The notes beneath the pieces were generated by a model. That model saw only the letters and a program-made list of their open reading frames with translations, did no database searches and was not told the origin of the DNA. DNA of 64,000 nt from Comamonas granuli NBRC 101663. Lineage in GTDB: Bacteria; Pseudomonadota; Gammaproteobacteria; Burkholderiales; Burkholderiaceae_C. The stretch is from the NCBI RefSeq assembly GCF_000739995.1, contig NZ_BBJX01000002.1, forward strand, positions 62,001-126,000. Direction: 5' to 3'. Both the position numbers and the translations under genes were made by a program. Positions 26,960 to 35,009 of the stretch are shown here, piece by piece. How positions within the stretch are numbered: position 1 is the first letter of the stretch; each line of letters starts with the position of its first letter.

Positions 26960-28627
26960 TCAGGCCCGGGCGTGCGCCGCGGATGCGGCGCGCGCGCGCA
27001 GCGCGTGGATGCCCGCGGAAAAGCGCTTGAGCGTGGGCGTGCTGTCGCCCGGCGGGATCATCATCTCGATGAGCTGGAAGCGCCCGCGCTCGGCGAAGGC
27101 GGCGTCCAGCGCAGCCTGGAACTCGGCCCGCGTGTGCACGCGGTGGCCGCGCCCGCCCAGGGCGTCGGCCGCCTGTGCCAGGTGCCAGTCGCCCAGCGCG
27201 GCGCAGCGCGACTCCGTCTGGAAGGCGCGGATCATCTCCCAGGTCTGGTTGTTGAGCACGATGACGATGGGGTCCAGGCCCAGGCGCGGGCAGTTGCCCA
27301 GCTCCCAGCCCGTCATCTGAAAGGCGCCGTCGCCCACCAGCACCACGGTGCGCTCGCCCAGCGCCACCTGCGCGCCCATGCCCGCCGGCACGCCAAAGCC
27401 CATGGTGGCGTAGTAGCCCGGCGCCACCAGCAGCGTGGGCAGCAGCTCCATGGCCGCGAACAGGCAGTCGCCCATGTCCGAGACGATGGGCATGGGCCCG
27501 TGCGCGCGGATGCGGTCGTTCAACGCCCGGCTGAGGTCGCCCGCGCACAGCGGGGCGTCGTCGGCCAGGAGGCCGGTGGGCGGCGGCGGTGCGGCCGGTG
27601 CGGGTTCGGCCGCCACCACGCGCCCTGGCGGCACGCGCTCGAGCAGGGCCTCCACCAGCGCCGCCAGCGGAATGTTGGGGTACAGGTGGTGGCCCACGCG
27701 CACCTCGCGGTGGGCGGCGATCAGGGCGCGGCGAAAGTCCATGCGCTGGGCCGAGACGCCGAAGTTCACGTCCGAGAGGATGGCGCCCAGCATCACCGGC
27801 AGGTCAGAGTCGTCCAGCAGCGCCGTGGTCGCGGCGTCGCCCGCCACGCCCAGGTAGGTGCCGCGCAACTGCACGCCGCGGCGCAGCGCATCGTCCGCCA
27901 GCAGGCCGCGCCCCATGAAGGTGGTGAGCACCGGAATCTGCAGGCGGCGCGCCAGCTCGGCCACCTTGTCCTCGATGCCGAAGCGGCGCACTTCCACGTC
28001 CAGCACCAGCACGGGCCGGCGGGCCGCGCGCAGGCGCGCCAGCCATTCGTCGGCGCATTCCTGCACTGCCTCGTTGCTGTAGGCGCTGGGCGGCAGCACG
28101 GGCACCTCGGCCATGGGGGCGAGGGCCATGTCGCGCGGCACTTCGATGAGCACGGGCTGGGAATACTCGCGGCAGCTGCGCAGCACGCGGGCGATGTCCG
28201 CGGGCGCGGTGGCCGGGTCCGAGAGGCGCACCTGGTCGCAGGTGATTTCCTGGTAGATGCGCCACTGCGAATCCACATGCCGCACCTGGTGGTGCAAGAG
28301 CAGGCCGGCGTGCGCCTCCACCGCGCCGGGGCAGCCCGCCAGCACCACCAGCGGCGAGCGCTCGGCGTAGGCGCTGGCCACGGCGTTGACCGTGTTGAGC
28401 GCGCCCGCGCCGTAGGTGACGGCCACCACGCCGATGCCGCCGTGCATGCGCGCGGCGGCATCGGCCGCAAAGCCCAGGCCGGGCTCGTGGCTCAGCGTCA
28501 CCAGGGGCAGGATGCCGCTCTCTTCGATCTGTGCGAACAGCGGCAGGATGAAGTCCCCGGGGATGCCGAAGATCTCGCGCGCGCCATGGTTCTTGAGCGC
28601 GCGCAGCAGCGAGAGACCGAGCGTCAT
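26960..28627 (-). CDS. Thiamine-diphosphate-dependent decarboxylase (indolepyruvate/phenylpyruvate type)
   Basis: 555 residues. ThDP-enzyme layout: N-terminal pyrimidine domain with catalytic Glu in LVTLSHEPGLGFAADAAAR, central domain, and C-terminal ThDP/Mg domain VVLVGDGAFQMTGWELGN followed by VIVLNNQTWEM. It resembles decarboxylases of aromatic 2-oxo acids more than acetolactate synthases (no FAD-binding region is obvious). Four bases separate its ATG from the stop of tyrosine phenol-lyase, so it is the second gene of that operon; a 4-hydroxyphenylpyruvate or other aromatic 2-oxo acid substrate is inferred from this partner. Confidence 0.8.
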   Translation of the reverse strand: MTLGLSLLRALKNHGAREIFGIPGDFILPLFAQIEESGILPLVTLSHEPGLGFAADAAARMHGGIGVVAVTYGAGALNTVNAVASAYAERSPLVVLAGCPGAVEAHAGLLLHHQVRHVDSQWRIYQEITCDQVRLSDPATAPADIARVLRSCREYSQPVLIEVPRDMALAPMAEVPVLPPSAYSNEAVQECADEWLARLRAARRPVLVLDVEVRRFGIEDKVAELARRLQIPVLTTFMGRGLLADDALRRGVQLRGTYLGVAGDAATTALLDDSDLPVMLGAILSDVNFGVSAQRMDFRRALIAAHREVRVGHHLYPNIPLAALVEALLERVPPGRVVAAEPAPAAPPPPTGLLADDAPLCAGDLSRALNDRIRAHGPMPIVSDMGDCLFAAMELLPTLLVAPGYYATMGFGVPAGMGAQVALGERTVVLVGDGAFQMTGWELGNCPRLGLDPIVIVLNNQTWEMIRAFQTESRCAALGDWHLAQAADALGGRGHRVHTRAEFQAALDAAFAERGRFQLIEMMIPPGDSTPTLKRFSAGIHALRARAASAAHARA

Positions 28628-28631
28628 GGGT

Positions 28632-30140
<1,509 letters not shown>

Positions 30141-30255
30141 AAATCATCCGCGCATCGCCATGCACACGCTGCGAGACATGCACTGTATTTCCTAGTACTT
30201 AAAATTTATTTTTTATATTTTCATTTTTACGCAATTTTCATGCGAAGCAATACAA

Positions 30256-30286
30256 GCCGCCGCACCCCGGCTGGGTGTGCGGCGGC
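30256..30286 (-). terminator. GC-rich hairpin after the binding-protein gene
   Basis: GCCGCCGCACCCC (30256-30268) pairs with GGGTGTGCGGCGGC (30273-30286). It lies 60 bp beyond the stop of the minus-strand gene at 30346. The following bases (TTGTATTGCTT on the minus strand) are only moderately T-rich. Confidence 0.6.
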
Positions 30287-30345
30287 GGGTGGGGCACCCC
30301 AGGCAGCGCCCTGGGCAGGGGGCCTGCGGCGCCGGGGCCATGGGC

Positions 30346-31263
30346 TCAGGGCTGCTGGTAGAACTCCAGCGGCTTGTCGTTGGGTTGGGCAAAGAGCTGG
30401 CGCAGCGTGCCGCCCAGCGGCAGGTTCAGGCTCACGTTCTTGGGCGGAATGGGGCTCACGAACCACTTGGCGTAGAGCTTCTCCATCTCGCCCGACTGCA
30501 TGAGGCGCGTGATCACGCCATCCACCGCGGCCTTGAAGGCGGGATCGTCCTTGCGGAACAGCAGCGCAATGGGCTCGGCGCCCAGCGGTTCGCCCACGAT
30601 GCGGTAGCCCTCGGGGTCCTTGGAGTTGGCGATGATGCCCGCGAGCAGGTTGTCGTCGAGCACAAAGGCCTCGGCGCGGCCCGATTCGAGCAGCATGAAG
30701 CTCTCATGGTGGTCCTTGCCCAGCACCGTCTTGATGGGCGTGCCCACCGCGCGCTCCTGCTTGCGCAGCAGTTGCACGGCCGTGGTGCCGGTGGAGGCGG
30801 CCACGGTGCGCCCGCCGAGCTGGCTGATGGACTTGAGGTCCGCGTCCTTGCGCACGGCCATGCGCACCTCGCTAACGTAGGTGGTCACGGCAAAGGCCAC
30901 CTGCTGCTGGCGCGCCAGGTTGTTGGTGGTCGGGCCGCAGCCGATGTCCACCGTGCCGTTGCTCACCAGGGGCATGGTGCTCTGTGCCGTGATGGCCATG
31001 TATTCGAGCTTGGCCGCGGGCACGATCTCCTTGAGCACGCGCTCGCACAGCTCCACGTGGTAGCCCACGAACTTGTCGTTCGCGCCCAGCGCATAGGCCA
31101 TGGGCGGCGAGGCCTCGCGCACGCCCAGCACCACCTTGCCGCTGGACTTGATCTTGTCCAGCGTGGGCGATGGGGCCTGTGCATGGGCCGCAGGCAGGGC
31201 CAGGGCGCAGGCGATGGCGGCCGCGGCGGTGATCCAGGCCAGGGGGGTGTAGGGGCGTGCCAT
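30346..31263 (-). CDS. Orphan amino-acid ABC transporter binding protein (GltI-like)
   Basis: 305 residues. Signal peptide ending ALALPAAHAQA; mature part with TLDKIKSSGKVVLGVREASPPMAY, GYHVELCERVLKEIV, VDIGCGPTTNNLARQQQVAFA and KDPEGYRIVGEPLGAEPIALLFRKDD (read in parts), the glutamate/aspartate GltI pattern. No permease or ATPase gene adjoins it, so it must use a transporter encoded elsewhere. GAGGAGA precedes the ATG at 31263. It lies just upstream of tpl on the same strand, but with a hairpin and 277 bp between them; tyrosine as ligand is only a guess. Confidence 0.85.
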   Translation of the reverse strand: MARPYTPLAWITAAAAIACALALPAAHAQAPSPTLDKIKSSGKVVLGVREASPPMAYALGANDKFVGYHVELCERVLKEIVPAAKLEYMAITAQSTMPLVSNGTVDIGCGPTTNNLARQQQVAFAVTTYVSEVRMAVRKDADLKSISQLGGRTVAASTGTTAVQLLRKQERAVGTPIKTVLGKDHHESFMLLESGRAEAFVLDDNLLAGIIANSKDPEGYRIVGEPLGAEPIALLFRKDDPAFKAAVDGVITRLMQSGEMEKLYAKWFVSPIPPKNVSLNLPLGGTLRQLFAQPNDKPLEFYQQP

Positions 31264-31434
31264 GGGGGGTTGTCTCCTCAGGTGTTGTGAATGGCGTTCT
31301 CGCGGGCCGGGCGCGCGCCCGGCCACGAGCTGGCACTATCCACGGACGCGGCATGGGCGCATAGCGCCATTTAGGAACGACCTCGTGACTAATCCGAACG
31401 ATGCACGCCGCGGCCGCCGGTGGCAGCGCGGCCT

Positions 31435-32115
31435 TCAGGCGCGCAGCGCGAAGTGCTGGAACAGCGGCTGCAGGCGGTGCTGGTGCGCGTGCAGCGCGGC
31501 CTGCGCGCGCGCGGCGCTGCCCGGCGCGCGCGCATCCGCACAGGCCTGCAGCACCCAGTGGCGCACGCCCAGGGCGGCCAGCTCCTCGCCCAGGGACAGC
31601 AATTCCTCTGCGGGGAACAGCCCGGGGTGCCAGGTGGTCCGGCACTCGTGCGTCACGCCGCTGGCCAGCAGCCGCGCGAGCGACTGGCGCACGCGCGCAC
31701 CGGCGCCGCGCGCGGCGGCGATGGCGTCCAGGCGCGCCCACGGCGCCTTGATGTCCAGCCCCACCCAGTTCAGCAGCGGCAGCACGGCCGCCAGGCGCTC
31801 GGGGTACATGCCGCCGGTGTGCAGCGCGGTGGCGTAGCCCAGGGCGCGCACGGCGGCCAGCGCCTCGGGCAGCGCCGCCTGCGCCAGCGGCTCGCCGCCC
31901 GAGAACACCACGCCGTCGAGCAGGCCCCGGCGCTTGTGCAGAAAGGCCCACACCGCCTCCGAGCCCAGGGCGCCGGGCGCGCTGGCGTCGAGCAGTTCCG
32001 GGTTGTGGCAGTAGCCGCAGCGCCAGGGGCAGCCCTGGCAGAACACCACGGCCGCGAGGCGGCCGGGAAAGTCGATGCTGGTCAGCGGCGTGAGGCCGCC
32101 GATGCGCAATGCCAT
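31435..32115 (-). CDS. nrdG: Anaerobic ribonucleotide reductase activating protein (radical SAM)
   Basis: 226 residues. Uses S-adenosylmethionine and a [4Fe-4S] cluster to put the glycyl radical on NrdD. Radical-SAM cysteines in CQGCPWRCGYCHN (CxxxCxxC near residues 30-37), GVVFSGGEPL, and GLDIKAPW. The start codon follows TGAGG and lies nine bases after the small glycyl-radical ORF, so they are co-translated. It is longer than E. coli NrdG (154) and resembles the NrdG2 / pyruvate-formate-lyase-activase type. Confidence 0.9.
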   Translation of the reverse strand: MALRIGGLTPLTSIDFPGRLAAVVFCQGCPWRCGYCHNPELLDASAPGALGSEAVWAFLHKRRGLLDGVVFSGGEPLAQAALPEALAAVRALGYATALHTGGMYPERLAAVLPLLNWVGLDIKAPWARLDAIAAARGAGARVRQSLARLLASGVTHECRTTWHPGLFPAEELLSLGEELAALGVRHWVLQACADARAPGSAARAQAALHAHQHRLQPLFQHFALRA

Positions 32116-32124
32116 GGCCGCGCC

Positions 32125-32307
32125 TCAGCGGGCCTCGGCGAAGAACTGACGCTCGTTGTGCTCGCCCTGCTTGCCGATGTTGAAGCTGGCCACGGGGCGG
32201 TGGTAGCCCATGACGCGGGTCCAGACCTCGCAAGGCTGGCGTTCGGCGTCGCTGAGCTGCACGTCAGCAAAGGCCGCGGCGCTTGGTTCGGGGGTGTGGT
32301 GGTTCAT
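32125..32307 (-). CDS. Stand-alone glycyl-radical domain of class III ribonucleotide reductase
   Basis: 60 residues. CEVWTRVMGYHRPVASFNIG-KQGEH matches the C-terminal radical loop of NrdD (E. coli RVCGYLG...RPFNAGKQEEV), making Gly34 in RVMGY the candidate radical site. The large NrdD protein upstream ends just before this region. The ORF has its own AGGAG ribosome binding site and ATG, in a different frame from nrdD, so this is a separate gene rather than a simple stop-codon readthrough. Together with nrdD and nrdG it should give deoxynucleotide synthesis without oxygen. The family match is by eye. Confidence 0.8.
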   Translation of the reverse strand: MNHHTPEPSAAAFADVQLSDAERQPCEVWTRVMGYHRPVASFNIGKQGEHNERQFFAEAR

Positions 32308-32330
32308 GCGGAACTCCTGGGGGGTGAATG

Positions 32331-32396
32331 AATTGCTATGGATTAAATAGCTGCTGGCGCTTATCCATCAAGCGCCAGAGCCACTTTTTGCTTCAA
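32331..32396 (+). repeat. Dispersed two-hairpin intergenic repeat, copy D
   Basis: GCTATGGATTAAATAGC forms hairpin 1 and TGGCGCTTATCCATCAAGCG plus CCA a perfect hairpin 2. It fills the junction between the nrdD catalytic gene and the glycyl-radical ORF; its right end contains the nrdD stop codon (TCA at 32393-32395 on the + strand). Confidence 0.9.
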
Positions 32397-34411
32397 GCCG
32401 CGAGTCGCTCGCGCTTGGCCTGCAAACGCTCGGCGTCGCACTTCGGGCAGAACGGGTGCTCGCCCTCCAGGTAGCCGTGCGTGGGGCAGATCGAGAACGT
32501 AGGCGTGACCGTGATGTAGGGCAGGCGGAAGTTCGTCAGTGCCCGCCGCACCAGCTCGCGGCAGGCCGCGCCGCTGGACAGGCGCTCGCCCATGTAGAGG
32601 TGCAGCACGGTGCCGCCGGTGTACTTGGACTGCAGCTCCTCCTGGCGCTCCAGCGCCTCGAAGGGGTCGTCGGTGAAACCCACGGGCAGCTGCGAGGAGT
32701 TGGTGTAGTAAGGCTGGCTCGCGGTGCCGGCCTGCACGATGGCGCTCCAGCGCTTCTTGTCCTCCTTGGCAAAGCGGTAGGTCGTGCCCTCGGCGGGCGT
32801 GGCCTCCAGGTTGTAGAGGTGGCCGGTTTCTTCCTGGAAATCGACGATGCGCGCGCGCACATGGTCGAGCAGGCGCACGGCGAGCTGGTGGCCGCGCGCG
32901 CTGGTGATGTCGTGCGCGTCGCCGGTGAAGTTGCGCACCATCTCGTTGATGCCGTTGACGCCCAGCGTGCTGAAGTGGTTGCGCAGCGTGCCGAGGTAGC
33001 GCTTGCTGTAGGGGAACAGGCCCTGGTCCATGAGGCGCTGGATGAGTTTGCGCTTGGTCTCCAGGCTTTGTTTGCCGAGTTCGAGCAGACGGTCGAGCGC
33101 GGCCAGCAGCGCGGGTTCGTCGCCCGCGTGCAGAAAGCCCAGGCGCGCGCAGTTGACGGTGACCACGCCGATGCTGCCGGTCTGCTCGGCGCTGCCGAAC
33201 AGGCCATTGCCGCGCTTGAGCAGCTCGCGCAAATCGAGCTGCAGGCGGCAGCACATGGAGCGCACCATGTTCGGCTCCAGCTCCGAGTTCACAAAGTTCT
33301 GAAAGTACGGCAGGCCGTACTTGGCGGTCATCTCGAACAGCGCGGCGGCGTTGTCGCTCTCCCACGGGAAATCCTTGGTGATGTTGTACGTGGGGATGGG
33401 GAAGGTGAACACGCGGCCCTTGGCGTCGCCCGTGGTCATCACGTCGATGTAGGCGCGGTTGATGAGATCCATCTCGGCCTGCAGCTCGCCGTAGCAAAAG
33501 GGCATTTCCACGCCGCCGATCACGGGCACCTGCGCGCGCAGGTCTTCGGGGCAGGTCCAGTCGAAGGTGAGGTTGGTGAACGGCGTCTGCGTGCCCCAGC
33601 GCGAGGGCACGTTGAGGTTGTAGACCAGCTCCTGGATGCACTGGCGCACGGCCGCGTAGTCCATGCCGTCCTTGCGTACGAAAGGCGCCATGTAGGTGTC
33701 GAACGATGAGAACGCCTGCGCGCCCGCCCACTCGTTCTGCAGCGTGCCGAGGAAGTTGACGATCTGCCCCACGGCGGAGCTCATGTGCTTGGGGGGCCCC
33801 GCCTCCACCTTGCCGGGCACGCCGTTGAGGCCCTCGTGCAAGAGTGTGCGCAGCGACCAGCCCGCGCAGTAGCCGCTGAGCATGTCGAGGTCGTGGATGT
33901 GCAGGTCGCCGCTGCGGTGCGCCTCGCCGATCTCGGGCGTGTAGACATGCGAGAGCCAGTAGTTGGCCGTGACCTTGCCCGCCACGTTGAGGATCAGCCC
34001 GCCGAGCGAATAGCCCTGGTTGGCGTTGGCGTTGACGCGCCAGTCGGCGCGCGTGAGGTACTCGTTGATGGACGACTCCACGTTCACCAGCGTCTGGTGG
34101 TCGGCGCGCAGCGTGGCGTGGCGGTCGCGGTAGGCGATGTAGGCGCGCGCGGTCTGCAGGTGGTTGGCGGCGATCAGCGTGTGCTCCACCACGTCCTGGA
34201 TCTGCTCGATGCCGGGCGCCTCGCCGTGGAAGCGGTGGATCAGCACCTTGCCCACCTGGGCGGCCAGGAGCTGCGCCTCGTCGGCGCCGAACTCGCCTGT
34301 GGCCTGGCCGGCGCGGGCAATGGCCGACTGGATGCGCCCGGCGTCGAAGGGCGTGCGCGCGCCGCTGCGCTGCAGGACCTCGCGCGGCAAGGGGGTGACG
34401 GGGGATTCCAT
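32393..34411 (-). CDS. nrdD: Anaerobic ribonucleoside-triphosphate reductase, catalytic part
   Basis: 672 residues. N-terminal ATP-cone (about residues 10-95) followed by the ten-stranded barrel. Active-site cysteines are in LSGYCAGWSLRTLLHEG and MVRSMCCRLQLDL; a zinc site at the C-terminus is CPTHGYLEGEHPFCPKC. The chain ends there; the radical glycine loop found at the C-terminus of E. coli NrdD is absent and is encoded by the next ORF. ATG at 34411 follows GGAGGTA. Two NrdR boxes and an Anr-like site overlap the promoter region. Confidence 0.92.
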   Translation of the reverse strand: MESPVTPLPREVLQRSGARTPFDAGRIQSAIARAGQATGEFGADEAQLLAAQVGKVLIHRFHGEAPGIEQIQDVVEHTLIAANHLQTARAYIAYRDRHATLRADHQTLVNVESSINEYLTRADWRVNANANQGYSLGGLILNVAGKVTANYWLSHVYTPEIGEAHRSGDLHIHDLDMLSGYCAGWSLRTLLHEGLNGVPGKVEAGPPKHMSSAVGQIVNFLGTLQNEWAGAQAFSSFDTYMAPFVRKDGMDYAAVRQCIQELVYNLNVPSRWGTQTPFTNLTFDWTCPEDLRAQVPVIGGVEMPFCYGELQAEMDLINRAYIDVMTTGDAKGRVFTFPIPTYNITKDFPWESDNAAALFEMTAKYGLPYFQNFVNSELEPNMVRSMCCRLQLDLRELLKRGNGLFGSAEQTGSIGVVTVNCARLGFLHAGDEPALLAALDRLLELGKQSLETKRKLIQRLMDQGLFPYSKRYLGTLRNHFSTLGVNGINEMVRNFTGDAHDITSARGHQLAVRLLDHVRARIVDFQEETGHLYNLEATPAEGTTYRFAKEDKKRWSAIVQAGTASQPYYTNSSQLPVGFTDDPFEALERQEELQSKYTGGTVLHLYMGERLSSGAACRELVRRALTNFRLPYITVTPTFSICPTHGYLEGEHPFCPKCDAERLQAKRERLAA

Positions 34412-34431
34412 GGCTACCTCCGGGACTAAAT

Positions 34432-34477
34432 CACTAAATATAGTGTTTATGATGCATTGCAAGCACTATAGGTAGTT
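34432..34477. promoter_or_regulatory. Pair of NrdR boxes upstream of nrdD
   Basis: CACTAAATATAGTG (34432-34445, perfect dyad CACTA/TAGTG) and CACTATAGGTAGTT (34464-34477) resemble the NrdR consensus (ACACTATATATAGTGT). Their centres are 32 bp apart, the three-turn spacing typical of NrdR box pairs. They begin 21 bp upstream of the nrdD ATG, so NrdR bound with ATP or dATP would block transcription. Confidence 0.85.
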
Positions 34478-34490
34478 TGATCAAAAACAA
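34477..34490. promoter_or_regulatory. Probable Anr/FNR half-degenerate site before nrdD
   Basis: TTGATCAAAAACAA fits TTGAT-N4-ATCAA at nine of ten defined positions and adjoins the second NrdR box. It would make nrdD both oxygen- and dNTP-controlled. Confidence 0.5.
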
Positions 34491-34516
34491 AAAGACCCGC
34501 CAACGGGGGTGGCGGG
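34483..34516 (-). terminator. Intrinsic terminator after the norB-hemerythrin operon
   Basis: On the minus strand CCCGCCA (34516-34510) and TGGCGGG (34502-34496) form a stem, followed by TCTTTTTGTTTTTG. It separates the nor operon from nrdD, which is on the same strand. Confidence 0.88.
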
Positions 34517-34545
34517 CCAGAGCCGGGGCCGGCGCGGCTGGGAGG

Positions 34546-34956
34546 CTACAGCGCCTCGATGCGCGGATAGAACTCGTGGTTTTCGCGCTGCATGCGCTCA
34601 TGCACCAGGCGCAGCACGCGGTTGGCGTCGTCGCGGAAGCCCTGCTCGTCGCGGCGCAGGCTCTCGGCCAGGTTCCAGCGGCGCGCAAAGGCCTCGTAGG
34701 CCTGGGCGATGGGGCCCATGTCGCGCTGGTATTCCTGGCCCATGCGCGCCAGAACGGGGTTGTTGCCACGCTGCAACGCAGGGTACAGCGCCTGGTCTTC
34801 CACGGCCAGGTGCAGCTTGATGGTGGAGCTCATGGCCACGATGAGCCGGGCGATCTCGGCGGCGTTGTGCGCCACCCCCGCATGCGCGAGGCTGCGCAGG
34901 GCGGCGATGCTGCCCAGGATGCTCACGTGCTGGTGTTTGAATTTGTCGATGTTCAT
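34546..34956 (-). CDS. Hemerythrin HHE-domain protein linked to nitric oxide reductase
   Basis: 136 residues, one hemerythrin domain with ligand candidates in FKHQHVSILG, HLAVEDQALYP and HERMQRENHEFYP. It is a paralogue of the protein at 6946-7362. It lies 53 bp after norB on the same strand, with CGGAGAAA before the ATG, and a terminator follows, so it belongs to the NO-responsive operon. In Ralstonia a di-iron protein, NorA, is co-transcribed with NorB and binds NO; a similar NO-buffering role is inferred here, though this protein is shorter than NorA. Confidence 0.85.
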   Translation of the reverse strand: MNIDKFKHQHVSILGSIAALRSLAHAGVAHNAAEIARLIVAMSSTIKLHLAVEDQALYPALQRGNNPVLARMGQEYQRDMGPIAQAYEAFARRWNLAESLRRDEQGFRDDANRVLRLVHERMQRENHEFYPRIEAL

Positions 34957-35009
34957 GGGTTTCTCCGTTGCAAAGACGGCGCGGGCGGCCGGCCCCCCGC
35001 GCCCAAGGA

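Noticed and set aside
26960-28627. Acetolactate synthase as the identity of the ThDP enzyme
   Set aside because: No adjoining regulatory subunit, no clear FAD-binding part, and operon pairing with tpl fits a decarboxylase better.
32125-32392. A simple frameshift joining nrdD and the glycyl-radical ORF
   Set aside because: The 85-bp gap contains a full dispersed repeat, and the small ORF has its own ribosome binding site and start codon.
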